Source: Alnus glutinosa (taxonomy: Eukaryota > Streptophyta > Magnoliopsida > Fagales > Betulaceae). Taken from it: 64,000 nt of DNA. Below, piece by piece: positions 45,893 through 56,964 of this stretch; the first letter of the stretch is position 1, and every line of letters begins with the position of its first letter. The notes under the pieces are model-generated. The model was not told the origin of the DNA, did no database searches, and was given only the letters and a program-made list of their open reading frames with translations. Location: contig NC_084890.1 of the NCBI RefSeq assembly GCF_958979055.1, positions 22,728,149 through 22,792,148 of the forward strand, read 5' to 3'. The position numbers and the translations under genes are program-made.

Positions 45893-47437
45893 TGCTTAAA
45901 TTACAGTAATGAGCTAAGCCTAACCTTTAACTTCGATTTTTAAGCATGATTACACTGTTTACTTTAAATTTAGTTATATATGCTCAGTTGTTTTCTAATG
46001 ACACGAGTTAAAGTTAATATTTGTATTCTAAGAAAGTAGATCCATCCATGAGAACTATAGATCTTGAAGGTTTGATTTTGTTTTAAATGGCAAACAGCAT
46101 TAACACACACAATAATCCACGTTCTAATACACTTATTTTGTAAGTTTCGCAAATGGGCTTGATTATGATAATGATAACTAAAATGCTTTAATATTTTATA
46201 ACAACGTATGAATTTAGGTCTAACAGTAATGCTTGTGCATGGTAGATGACATGTGTTAGAGTTTCTGTAGTGATTAGGAGTGTTGTTTATGCATGAAATT
46301 AAGGTTTTGTAGCAAGTTTGTACTCCCTACGGTGCAGCACTAATTTGTCAAACACTTACTCCGGGTATGACACTAATTTGTCATAGGCTTGCCTTTGGAG
46401 GTATGACATTAATTTGTCCTATGTTCGCGCTCTGGTGCATGGCATTAATTTGTTCTACACTTGCTCCCTAGGATCCAGGACTCTTATGGACATAGCTTTG
46501 GTCCTTCACTTTATCCGAAGGAGTATAGGGTTTGTGTTTGGACTTGATTATCTCATAAAGAAGTGTTCCTGACCCAGAACTACCTGAATTATATTATTTC
46601 AAATACTTAGCTACACAAAAGATAAGAGCACACATTAAATGAATAGATTAAAAAAAAATCCATATTGATTGTAGAGAAAAATGAGACCTAGGAGAGATAC
46701 AATAACAACACGTGCTGCTAATTATTCAGCTTCTTTCTTGTTTCTACCAACTTCACTGGTGTAACTTACAGCATCGAAAACCAAAGAAGATATGAAAACA
46801 GGAAGTAAACCATCTCGCTTGACGGTGCCATAAGTAGTTTGTTCTAGATTCATCTTGCTAGCAAATTCGTTAAGGATAGACTTGCAAAACACCGTATCCT
46901 GGAAAATACCACAAAAAAAAAAGTTAATTAAAACAATAAAAATTAAGATATTTGACAATATTTCAAGCAATAATAGAAGACTACATGTAATAATATATGC
47001 CATGAGAATCCAACACCTAATTTTATTATCTCAACTCCTGCCATTCTTCACAACATGAATCATGAATAAATTTCAGTACCATCAGAAATAGCAGTGAGAC
47101 CTTGGATTAACATATAAACATTGTTTTATAAAGGAAGTTCCAAATGAAAAATAATAATAATATTAATAATAATAATTGTCTCTATGACAATAACACATAT
47201 TTTCCAACTTATCTAACTTATCAATAAACACAACCATACTAATTCTGCCATAACAAAATTAAGATCTCACACGTGAACGCGAAATCAGATGGACAATGTT
47301 GTACTTCTGATATAACAAGTTTTGTAGAGATAGACATTAAGGGAATGTTGGTTACCAATAGCTCAAATAGTTATGACTCAAATTGCATTACTGATATTGA
47401 AAATTAATCCACTTAGAAAAGATACAACCTAAACCTT
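45893..47437 (-). pseudogene. dsRNA-binding protein (DRB) pseudogene, inverted copy 3
   Basis: The reverse complement of this segment follows copy 1 from about 41340 to 42866. It includes the later dsRNA-binding motif (46913-46725; DTVFCKSILNEFASKMNLEQ ... GRNKKEAE then stop) and its 3' flank, but not the first motifs. It shares copy 1-specific variants (gtccataagagtcctggatcc, gcaccagagcgcga) and not those of copy 2. With copy 2 it forms a tail-to-tail inverted repeat with arms of about 1 kb. Confidence 0.82.
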
Positions 47438-47457
47438 AAAACCCTAAAACCCTACAA

Positions 47458-47540
47458 TTACAGTAATGAGCTAAGCCCAACCTTTAACTTCGATTTTTAA
47501 GCATGATTACACTGTTTACTTTAAATTTAGTTATATACAC
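47458..47540 (-). repeat. Extra copy of the DRB block end
   Basis: ttacagtaatgagctaagcc through taaatttagttatata repeats the sequence at 45901-45980 in the same orientation and matches the end of copy 1 (42780-42860) inverted. It marks the outer edge of the inverted copy. Confidence 0.75.
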
Positions 47541-47764
47541 TGTTTACTAATTTTTTTTTAATAGTTTAATTTAGTTTTTTTTTCTTTGAATTTATAAGGA
47601 TATATTTATCTCATTCAAACTTTTTTTGGTAGTTTCGCGCGGGGAGGAGTGGGGGGTGGTAACATTGACACAATTTGATGACACATTGAGAAAAGAGTAA
47701 TAGTTTACTTTTCCCTAATAACAATTTAAAGCCTTAACTAACATATAGGAATGTAACACATACA

Positions 47765-48200
47765 CATGCGAAAACTTCATTTTTGTGTCTGTGAGGAAGT
47801 GGCAGACGTTATTAATGGAGATAACTCAAATTCAGCTAGTCAAAAGGTTATTTTAACTAGTCATGTAGTATATATATATATATATATATAAACTCTTCAT
47901 TTGGCTAGCCATTTTGGCTCAAGATTTGACTAGTTGTTTTAGTGCTCAACAAATTTGTTCGGATAGGACTGCACGCAGCTCATACGTAATCATGCGAAAA
48001 ACTCTGTTTTTGTGTCTATGAAATTAAAAGTGGCAAATGATATCAATGGAGAGCACTCACATTAACCTAGCTAAAAGGTTATTTTAACTAGCCTCGTAGC
48101 AAATATATATATACATAAAACAAAAAAAAAAAAAACCTTCATTCGGCTAGTCACTTTAGCTAAATTTGATTAGATGCTTCAATGCTCAACGAACTTGTTG
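47765..48200. repeat. Two-unit tandem duplication, period about 226 bp
   Basis: Unit 1 (47765-47960) and unit 2 (47991-48200) share catgcgaaaa-ct, tttttgtgtctatga, aaaggttattttaactag, an AT-dinucleotide core, cttcattcggctagtcac and gctcaacgaa-ttgtt in the same order. They are well diverged. Non-coding. Confidence 0.75.
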
Positions 48201-49026
48201 AGTGGTAGCTCAACAATACATGAGTTAAATTAATTAAAAAAAAAAATCAATTTGATTATTTATCTTTTTGAAAATAGTAAAAATAGACAAAAAAATAAAA
48301 TAAAATTAATAGAATAGTGAAAATGAATAACTAAAATGTTGAGTAAGATGTAAATGCTTAGAAAAATAGATAGTTAAAATAAAAAAAATGTTGTTCTTAA
48401 TTAGCTAAACATTTGCAAAGTAGAATGCGAAAAGTCTGGTCATACTTTGTCTTATTAACTTACAATGCTGCCATTATGGCCCTCCGAGCTTGAGTCCTTG
48501 TATAGAGTCTATAGACTAGGTTTTGTTTGGTAACCCTTGTGTTGAATTTTTTTGTTTTTGTTTTTAATAAGAATAAAATGTGATTGATGTGATATAAAGT
48601 AGAAAGAAGTTTGACATTTTTTATTTGAATAATAATAATAACAAATAATTGATGTGATATAAAAAATAAATAAAGAAAAGAGGAGAAGAGGAGGGAGGTT
48701 TATCAAACACGGCCTAGATTGCTTCACTAAAAAGAATTTTATGCTCGGATTGTCGCTCAAAAGCATATCAATATGTGATAATAAATAAGCATAAATCTCA
48801 CTACTCCTGAAATTAGGCATACATTTCAAGCCATTTCATCTCATAAATTTCACAAAAATATTAATAATAATAAAATAAAACAAGCACTAAGCACAAGCAA
48901 GAGAACTTCAAAACTTGGATATAGACCATATAATTCATTCCCTTTTCTTTCAATTTGAAAATTAAAAAAAAATCGTATTATATACATTACATTGAAAAAA
49001 TGATTAACACCCATAATTATTAGTTA
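48201..49026. other. Intergenic DNA downstream of the U-box gene
   Basis: AT-rich, with A- and T-runs. It will include the 3' UTR of the minus-strand U-box gene in its last 100-200 bp. No other gene. Confidence 0.45.
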
Positions 49027-50361
49027 TTAAAATTGCCTTTTGATATCCTTAAAATCCATGGAATCAATGCACTCCAACTCCAACCGATCCTTGTGAAGAT
49101 TCATCGCTTTCAACAGCTCCGTTGCCTTCTCCCTCGTTCTCTCCGTACATCCAACTTGCAAGAGCAACAGAAGCTTCTGAAAAGCACCCACTTGAAGAGC
49201 TTCAACAAGAAGAACTCTTCCTCCTACTTCATGCTCCCTCTTTTCATTCTTCCAGAGCTTCCATAGGATGGAAACCGAGAACTCGGTTGTGAAATCCGAT
49301 ACGCGCAACAACTTCTTGACTAGAACCGGCACTGTCAAAGCATGGCTGTAGGCCTTTTCTCTACCTTTTTCTCCGCTGCATATTCCGTCAAGAACGCCCA
49401 TCGCCTTCTCGCATACGCTTCTTTCGCTGTCCACAAGTTTCTCCAGCAGCAATGAGACCAAACCCATGTCCGCAAATCTTTCTCTGTTTGTCTCGTTTTG
49501 ATCGTACGAGGAGGAACTGTTAACCATGTGATATATCACCATCAATGAAGCTTTTGTGGCAGTGGGGCAAATGGGTTCTTTGATCAGCTTCACCAGTGCT
49601 TCTAAAGCTCCTTCAATCTCCGCCAATGCGTCTGATTCAAGAAGAAGCTCTTTTAACGCCAAAACCGCGTTCCTTCTCGCCGACAAATCTCCGCCCTTCA
49701 AAAACCATACCATGCAATGCAACGAAGCAGCCGACCCAAGATTAGACTTGGCCTGTTCGTCGAGCGGGAAAAGCAGTGTCAAACCCGACAAGATTTCCTC
49801 CAACACGGCACCGTTTGTGTCGAACGACGCGGATCTCGAGAAAGATTCAAACGCGGCCGACAGAACGCTGCCGGCTCTATTTGCCGCAATGCACCGCTTG
49901 TTGCGGTCGCTCTCCTTCCCCAACGCCTTGATCTTCGCCGCCAACTCCCGGCAGCCGGCCTGGTCTCCGCGTTTACTTGCCGTCGTAATCTTGGAGAGAA
50001 TTTCTGAAACCTGCGCCGAGCTGGTGGGAATCCGCGGCGTGGGGATCCTCTCAATGCCGTAGGATTGATTCTCAACGCACCAATCCTGTACCATCTTCCT
50101 CAACGTGTGGTTCGGTATTGGGTCGAGATTTCTCAACTGCTGGTTAGTAATGGGACAGGTCTGGTTCCCGCCGTCAATCCACGTCTCAATGCTCTGGCGG
50201 TCGTACGTAATCCCCGTCGCCAACGTGACCGGATCTTTCATCAACTCTAGAGATATCGGGCATCGAAAGTGGCTGGGTATCATCAGCTCCTCCAGCTCCA
50301 GGTCTCCGTTCTTAGCAGCAGCACGGCGGCCAGCTATTCGCTTTCTCCAGGAAGAAATCAT
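49027..50361 (-). CDS. U-box E3 ubiquitin ligase, PUB20/PUB21 (CMPG1) type
   Basis: A single-exon gene of 444 aa. The N-terminus MISSWRKR and basic stretch are followed by the U-box (about 30-103; FRCPISLELMKDPVTLATGI, YDRQSIETWI, CPITNQQL, NHTLRKMVQDWC). The rest (about 120-430) is helical with armadillo-like repeats (RRNAVLALKELLLESD, EIEGALEALVKLIKE, ATKASLMVIYHMV, VPVLVKKLL). The length and architecture match Arabidopsis PUB20/21 and parsley CMPG1. The U-box recruits the E2 enzyme and the ARM repeats select substrates; relatives act in pathogen and stress responses. The start is set by the family N-terminus and a TATA box 75 bp upstream. No damage is seen. Confidence 0.95.
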   Translation of the reverse strand: MISSWRKRIAGRRAAAKNGDLELEELMIPSHFRCPISLELMKDPVTLATGITYDRQSIETWIDGGNQTCPITNQQLRNLDPIPNHTLRKMVQDWCVENQSYGIERIPTPRIPTSSAQVSEILSKITTASKRGDQAGCRELAAKIKALGKESDRNKRCIAANRAGSVLSAAFESFSRSASFDTNGAVLEEILSGLTLLFPLDEQAKSNLGSAASLHCMVWFLKGGDLSARRNAVLALKELLLESDALAEIEGALEALVKLIKEPICPTATKASLMVIYHMVNSSSSYDQNETNRERFADMGLVSLLLEKLVDSERSVCEKAMGVLDGICSGEKGREKAYSHALTVPVLVKKLLRVSDFTTEFSVSILWKLWKNEKREHEVGGRVLLVEALQVGAFQKLLLLLQVGCTERTREKATELLKAMNLHKDRLELECIDSMDFKDIKRQF

Positions 50362-50434
50362 TTTGTATATACTTGTTAATTTGCGTTATGCTTCTTTTGT
50401 TAAGGATTGATTCTAGTAGTTGGCCGGGCTATCT

Positions 50435-50442
50435 ATATATAG
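50435..50442 (-). promoter_or_regulatory. TATA box of the U-box gene
   Basis: TATATATA on the minus strand, 75 bp before the ATG. This would place the start of transcription about 40-45 bp upstream of the ATG. A GA run lies just upstream. Confidence 0.6.
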
Positions 50443-50685
50443 AGAGAGAGATATTATAAGGACGGACGCGGTCCAAGTTTGAAAAGTTGGGAATAATAAA
50501 TTAATTATAGTTTGAAAATATTTTGGAAAAGGGTTATGGGTTTTGAATATAATGAATATTCAACCCGAAACCCGTTGAATTGAAATGGTAAAATACGACA
50601 CCGTGGGGTTTCGGTTTAGAAAAAAGAATTGATCAAATCAAACCCCCCAAAAAGACTCGAAAAGTTTGACACAAATTAAAAAGGT

Positions 50686-50691
50686 GGTCAA
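50686..50691 (-). promoter_or_regulatory. W-box (TTGACC) upstream of the U-box gene
   Basis: The minus strand reads TTGACC about 325 bp before the ATG. W-boxes bind WRKY factors, which fits the elicitor-responsive behaviour reported for CMPG1-type genes. A single six-base match is weak evidence. Confidence 0.35.
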
Positions 50692-50699
50692 CTGGTCGG

Positions 50700-51175
50700 T
50701 GGGACTGACCGACTCGGCGCCAACCTTTTGCACATGTGAGTTAGGCTTGGACCCGGTGGGTAATAGTATATAGTATATGTGTATAAGAGAAATGAAAATC
50801 CTACCATTAGATTTTGGACAGTCTTAACTGCAAAATTTTTAGGTGGCTTTTGGATGGGATTTAATAGGATTTTTACTGTTAAATTAGGAAGTGTTAACTT
50901 TAGAATGCATGTAATATTTTTCTTTTTCTTTATTTATATATATATATATATATAATGAGAGAATATATTTGTCATATCCCATCTTACTTATATTTGGATT
51001 TGGTTTACATGGGAATCAGATGGGATAAAGAAATTATAGTGTCTTGTAAATTAATTTATATTTTTTTTATGAAAAAGAGAGATTAAATTTGGACCGTTGA
51101 AAAAATTACAGTGCTGGAGTTTTTTTTTTTACAAAACCTAAGCCAAATCATTCTATTTTACTGAGTTGATGTATT
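50700..51175. other. Distal promoter/intergenic DNA
   Basis: AT-rich with a (TA)n tract near 50934-50955. No gene or element is recognised. Confidence 0.4.
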
Positions 51176-51690
51176 AGTTTTTTTTTTTTAGAAAAAAATG
51201 TAAAATCAATTCATGTGGTTGGTCTAATTTATAAATCGATCCATGTCGTATCAAAGTGAATTAAGAAGTTCTTTGTGTATGCCAAAAAAATAATTTAATC
51301 TATAGAGTCAAATTCTATTAAAACATTTGACGTATTCTGTTAGGTGTCATGCTAGTACCAATCAAATGACAACACATGTCACTCTTAAATGACAACACAT
51401 GTCACTCTTAATAATAATAATAATAAAAAAAAAAAAAAAAACTCTTCATCTAACTGGCAACCACTCTTTTTTTTTTTTTTTTTATTAATAGTGATATGCG
51501 TCTTCATTTGATTGGCGCTAACGTGGCACCTAATGGAATTCGTCAAATGTTTTAACAAAATTCGACTTCAGGGACTTAACAATTTTTTTAGCATACCTTA
51601 AGGACCTCTGAATTCAATTTGATACAACATTGATTGATTTGTAAATTTGGTCGACCAAAAGAACTGATTTTATATTTTTTTTCTAGTTTT
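51176..51690. repeat. Palindromic MITE-like element, family 2 (copy 2)
   Basis: About 515 bp with long imperfect inverted arms. The left arm starts tagaaaaaaatgtaaaatca and the right arm ends tgattttatattttttttct. Inner blocks pair too: taaaacatttgacg with cgtcaaatgttttaa, and accaatcaaatga with tcatttgattggcg. The middle holds a perfect 23-bp tandem duplication (51364-51386 and 51387-51409). There are no coding frames. Confidence 0.75.
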
Positions 51691-52378
51691 TAAAATAAAG
51701 AGTAACGTAGTAGGAAAAATGGACACGGCCACGTTAATCCAATAAAATATAGTATGACAAGTAGAACCATCCACATAAAATTATATTCTTATTTTACTAG
51801 ATTAATGTGAGTCATAACAATTTTTTAAAATAAATATGAGAATTATTAAATATTTCAATAAAATAAGGGTGAAATGGAGAATGAGAAATAAAAATTGTCT
51901 TTGTTTTGACAACAGTCAGAACACGTTGGTACACCGACGCGTACTTGACTCGCGCCCCTTGCAATTCGGCATGACGGGAGTCAGTCAGTCACATTCTGGG
52001 CTCGTTAACTTCCCAACGCGTGCAGCACGCTTGCGCCAACCCTTACGCATCCGTCACACGGAAACATTTTTTATCCGTGTGGGACACTCGGGACTTTTCT
52101 ATCAAAATCTATGCCAAAATTACAAGACAGAATTTATTTATTTATTTATTTATTTTTATTTTTTTTTCTTTTTAGATGGTGTACATCTGTATTATTATTC
52201 TTATTCTTGTTATTTTTTATTTTTAAATCAGCAGTTGAATTTGTGCAAAAGAAATGGACAGCATATATACAAAAAAATGAACCTGTGTCGCATTAGGAAT
52301 TTTCAATTGCCATATTAGTTGTCAAATTTCACTTTCATCTTTTGGAAGCGTCTGCCCCCAAGCCAAAGGGCTCCCCTC

Positions 52379-52409
<31 letters not shown>

Positions 52410-52883
52410 TTTTTACCCCTATTCTTTAAAAAATTTGTAGTTTTGACCCCCCAAATTATTTTTTTTCAATTTGGCCCCCCCAAAGCCTAAAAGCTGGCTC
52501 CATCCCTGCCTGTGGTGATGCCCCTCCAAATTTGTACCTCATTTTGTTGGAGACAACTGATCGGAAGCTTGCTAATTACCGATGCATCTTCATTCGTGAA
52601 AATAAATAATATGTAACTCGATAAAAACTTCGAAATTTATTTATTTATTTATTTTATAAAAAATGTAAAAAAAAATAAATTGAAACCTATAGACATTAAT
52701 ATTTTTAAACCAGTAAAAGCTTATGGACTGAGTTTTTATTTTTCAAAATCTATATGCCCATGTTACCGTCTATCATCGGGGCAAGACATTGTCTACTTTC
52801 GTAGTTGCTGAGTTGTTGTTTGGTTTCTGTTATATGTGCTAATAAAATTTTGAGTTGAGGCGTTTAGGGTTATTTACTAAGGC
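51691..52883. other. Intergenic DNA between MITE-like elements
   Basis: A patch at 51920-52090 is less AT-rich (ccgacgcgtacttgactcgc) and lies in a 160-codon open frame (51836-52318) that ends in low-complexity Tyr/Phe. The block 52350-52520 (tagttttgacccccc ... ggctccatccctg) looks like a dispersed repeat end. No gene is supported. Confidence 0.35.
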
Positions 52884-53375
52884 CATTTTGTTTTGGCGGA
52901 AAATATTTTTTGAAAAATGTTTTATATATTTTTTGGTGTTTGGTGTAACCGAAGATAATAGGCACTCTCGAGCCATCGAGCCATCATCAAACCACCACCA
53001 GAACACCACTAAGCTGTCCCCGGACTATCATTGGACCACCACCAAACCACTCTCAAACCATTACTGATCCACCATCGATCCATCCCGGACCATCACCGAG
53101 CCACCCCCAAATCACCACCAAGCCGTCCCCAGACTACCACTGAGCCACTCCTAAACCACCGACGGGCCTTCGCTATACCACTGTCATAACTCAAATTTGT
53201 AGGTTAATTTTTTTTTTTTAAAAAAAAATGTTATATTAATATTTTTATGTCTTGAAAAAAATTAAGTTTTATAGGTTACTATGATTGAATGAAAATATAA
53301 AAAATATTTGTAATTTTTTGTATGCGCTAAACACTAGAAAATGATTTCCCTGAAAACAAGAAAAATGTCTCATAG
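52884..53375. repeat. MITE-like element carrying a CCA-rich degenerate array
   Basis: Ends are weakly inverted (gaaaatattttttgaaaaat ... tttttggtgtttggtg against cgctaaacactagaaaatga ... gaaaaatgt). The interior 52968-53180 is an array of short units of the type ccaccaccaaaccactc / gagccatcatcaaaccacca, strand-biased for C and A. This composition contrasts sharply with the AT-rich flanks. Confidence 0.55.
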
Positions 53376-55165
53376 ACCGGTGTTGGCTCTTTTACTAGAT
53401 GACTTAGACAATCGCTTAAGAGTACTAACAGTAGCTTCCATTAAATTTTTCTTCAATTTAGGGAATTAAATTACTTTTTACTTTTCTATTTAAATGCACT
53501 CCCCATTACCTTCCATTATCCTTTCTTTATACCATTTAAACATATTTTTAAATTAAATTATAGGGGAAAGAGAGGGAAAAGATAAATCGTTTTAATATTA
53601 TTTCAAATAAATGCTAGAGAAATGAGATAAGAAAGATAAAGTTTTTTTTTTTTTTTTTTTTAACATTTAGAAAAGAAAATAAGATTTAAAGAATAATTTC
53701 TTCTACTTCACTTGCGTGTGAATAATTTGTGGTTTAAACTTTTGTTTGCTATTGAGTATTGATAACATCCTACCATCAACAATGTCACGACATGAAGATT
53801 AAGTAGATTAGTAAATATTAAAAATTTAAATAATAATTTTGCTCTCAAAAAAAAAAAAGAGAAGAATAATTTTTAAATAAATAAAATAATATAAAAATTA
53901 AAATAAATATCTTAGGCCTTAATTAAAATTAATCGAGCCGCCGTGCCATAAGATAGAGCTGAAACTTTGCAGTACTATTAAGAAACAGGAAAACAGGTTA
54001 TGCTGGGAAAGATTGCTTGGTGATTAAGTCAGCTAGGCATGTGATGACCGGCCAACAACCGTTTAAAAATACTCAATTAAACTTTTCCAAGCATTAAAAG
54101 TGTCGTGATTTTCGCGTATCATGAATAGTGTCCAAATCTTTTTTTTTTTTTTTTTGACATGTAATAGTATCCAAATCAAAAACACATGCATGTATGACAT
54201 AATAACATATATATGAATTCATTATTATAAGAGTTAATGGAAAAAAATGGTCTCACTTTATCCTTAATCTTATGGTACGTAATAATCATGAAACTTCTTT
54301 ATTATATTATATATATATATATAAAAGTCGAGTTCCAACTTAGAGTTGAAATATAATTATGACACGTGAATTATTTTTAAACATTGAACCGATTTTTTAA
54401 GTAAAAAAAAAAACAGTTTTGTCATGATTTTATTAAGTTTATTGTGCTTTAATGAAAATACCATGGGAGTGAATCTTCATGTGACCAAAATAATGACTTT
54501 TTTTGCGTTATAAGATTAAGAGCCATTATATCATTAAGTTGTGAGATTTTATTTCAAAAAATTTCCATATATAAGATTTCATTAAGTTCAAAATTTTAAT
54601 ATACAATATTATGGTTTCAGAATTTACTACTCTCCAAAATTGTAGAGAGGCAAAATTTAAAATTAAGAAAATATTACATTAATTACCCATAATTGACCAT
54701 ATAGGTATTGCATGCATTAACTCTAAAAAAAATTAAAAATATTAGTAATGCATCAACGCATAATAAAAAAGTGAAGAAAGAAACCATACAAATAAGCTGA
54801 AAAGTCATATTACTCTCTTAGATTAGTTATTTTTACATCTATCTGTTTAGGATTTAAAAGATCTTGAATTGTGAAATCAATAGCATCTAGCAACTACATT
54901 CAAGAGAATAATAGAGTGTTTAAATACATAATTTTATTTTATTTTTTATTTTTTTAAGGACCTTGCTTTCTTTTTTTGGTTTTTTCTTTTTAGTGGAGGT
55001 TGAATTTGGCATTGATTCAATCTGGGAACAAAGATTTTAACAAAGATTCAATCTAAGAACAAGGATTCAATCTAACAATATCATAAATTCCTGCTATTTT
55101 TATTTTATTTTATTAATATTTTAATAATTAGATTAAACTATGTTTTTTTCTTACTATTTTTCTTT
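53376..55165. other. AT-rich intergenic DNA
   Basis: Long A/T runs and short (TA)n tracts. No coding frames, RNA genes or clear elements are recognised. Confidence 0.4.
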
Positions 55166-55830
55166 TTCCTTTATACTTCTTTTTCGCTATAAACTACTCA
55201 TATGGGAACAAATATTTTAACATGTTTTATATGGATTGAACTAAAATTAATAGTCTTATTTTTTAATTCATTTGAATATTTTATGGAATATTTTTGCTTT
55301 CGTTTGTATGATTTACTCGATTTTCAGCCATTTTTAAAAGTTTTTTTTTTTTTTTTTGCTTTTGAAAGCAAAACAAGACAAAAATTTATTTGATTGTTGC
55401 GCATAAAATGAATATAAATACTTTCGAAACACTAAAAAGATATAAAGCATTGAACCTAATATAAGGTTTATTTGATTGCGTTAAATGTTTAGTGAAAGAT
55501 TTTGTTTTATTTTGTGTTCATAAAAAAATATTTTGTTTAGTTTGCTATGTAGTTTTTTACAATATTCAGAATTATATGGGTTTTATTTATATTGAAATGT
55601 AATAGGTATCACCTCAATAATATTAGGGACTTCTACTAATTTTTTTTTTTTTTTTTTTATTAATGCTTTGATAATTATAATCTACAAGTTTTATTCTTGT
55701 TGTTTTTTCCTTTATACTTCTTTTCATTTTAAACAATTGATCATATGGGAAATAAATATTTTAACATGTTTAATTTATATGGATTAAAATAAAATTAAGA
55801 GTCCTATTTTTTAATTCATTTGAATGTTTA
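55166..55830. repeat. Direct duplication of about 130 bp (55166-55290 and 55700-55830)
   Basis: Both segments contain cctttatacttctttt, catatggga-caaatatttta, acatgtt, atatggatt-aa-taaaatta and tattttttaattcatttgaa in the same order. Some 535 bp separate equivalent points. This could be the terminal part of a decayed repeat. Confidence 0.65.
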
Positions 55831-56001
55831 ATGCTATTTATTTTTCGTTTCAGATTTTATTGTTCGGGTGAGATTTTCGCCGGGGGAGGGTGGCTTCACG
55901 CCTCCCTCCTCCCGGTAAGGGCTTCACTTGCAAAAAGCAATGTCAATGTCATTACCATCGGCAAAAGTAAATTCTATCACATCACGTTCAATGTCAAGAA
56001 T
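55831..56001. other. Short spacer with a G/C-rich patch
   Basis: The patch at about 55875-55920 (ttcgccgggggagggtggct) is unlike its surroundings. No function is recognised. Confidence 0.3.
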
Positions 56002-56172
56002 GAGTAATTCTACATATATATTAAGTGTCTATCAATTATCTATCAAAAAATGAGGTGGTTTTTAAAATCACAATTTGATCAATCACACGCCCAATAATAA
56101 TTTTAAAAGTTATCTCATTTTTTTATGGATACTTGATGGACACTTAATATATATATATATATAGAATTACTC
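56002..56172. repeat. 171-bp inverted-repeat MITE, family 3 (copy 1)
   Basis: Starts gagtaattctacatatatat and ends with the complement tatatatatatagaattactc. The subterminal attaagtgtctatcaa pairs with the cttgatggacacttaat block. The interior has ttttaaaatcacaatttgat followed by caatcacacgcccaa. Small, AT-rich and non-coding. Confidence 0.85.
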
Positions 56173-56216
56173 GTTAAGAAAAGAGCGGAGAAGAAAGAGG
56201 AAGATGAGGCTAAGTG

Positions 56217-56360
56217 TACATTAAGTGTCCATAAAAAAATAAGGTAATTTTTAAAATTACCATTTGGTCAATCACACGCTCAATTATAATTTTAAAAATT
56301 ATTTTAATTTTTTATAACTACGTAATAAACATTTAATATGGACGTAGAATTAATTACTCG
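56217..56360. repeat. MITE, family 3 (copy 2, partial)
   Basis: Follows the first copy by about 45 bp in the same orientation and shares acattaagtgtccat, ggtcaatcacacgctcaatt and a tagaattaattactc end. Its left terminus is missing. Confidence 0.75.
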
Positions 56361-56710
56361 TCCTCACGGCTCAAACACCTCAACTTGTGTCTCCTCCATG
56401 ATTTGTGCTGTATTTGTCGCTTCATTAATATTTTTGTCGTTTAACGTTTTTCAGAAGGGATGATCTTCTTGCACGACAAGCATTAATGTCGGGTCGAGAA
56501 CATGACACTTGCAAGTTGAGAAAAGTGAGGCTGTTTTATTGACTTTATTCACACAATCTGTGTTACGATCCTTTATTGATTTGGGAAAATAATAAAAAAT
56601 AATAATAATTAGGATCTTGACTTGGGAAATAAAAAAATCTTTGCCTTCCTGTTTCCTCTGAGTGATACATTGGGAGTAGTAATTGTATTTGTCTTTATTT
56701 GGATAAATAT
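56361..56710. other. Intergenic spacer
   Basis: Mildly AT-rich sequence without recognisable genes or repeats. Confidence 0.35.
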
Positions 56711-56964
56711 AGTGCGTTTGAGATTACGATTTTGTAAATAAAAGATACGATTTTAAATCAAATTCTAAAAAATAAATCGTTTAGAAATTACGTTTTTAAA
56801 AGTTGTAATTGAAAAATGTAGAAAAGTACTTTTTTAAATCGCAGGCAAGTGAGTATTTTTTTATGAAAAATCATAATTTAAAAAATTAATTACGATTTTA
56901 CCAAACACTGAACTTCGTTTTTAAAAATTACTTTTTCAAATCACAATCTTAAGCAAACCCTTAA
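56711..56964. repeat. MITE-like AT-rich element, family 1 (copy 3)
   Basis: Starts gtgcgtttgagattacgatt and ends aaatcacaatcttaagcaaa-ccctta, inverted ends that match each other imperfectly. The interior has gattttaaatcaaattctaa and aaatcgtttagaaattacgt, as in the copies at 4571 and 22658. The cleanest of the three. Confidence 0.65.

Noticed and set aside
49556..50410. Antisense and shifted ORFs over the U-box gene
   Set aside because: Shadows of the real 444-codon minus-strand frame.
51836..52318. 160-codon plus-strand ORF
   Set aside because: Ends in Tyr/Phe low complexity from T-rich DNA and shows no domain; chance frame.
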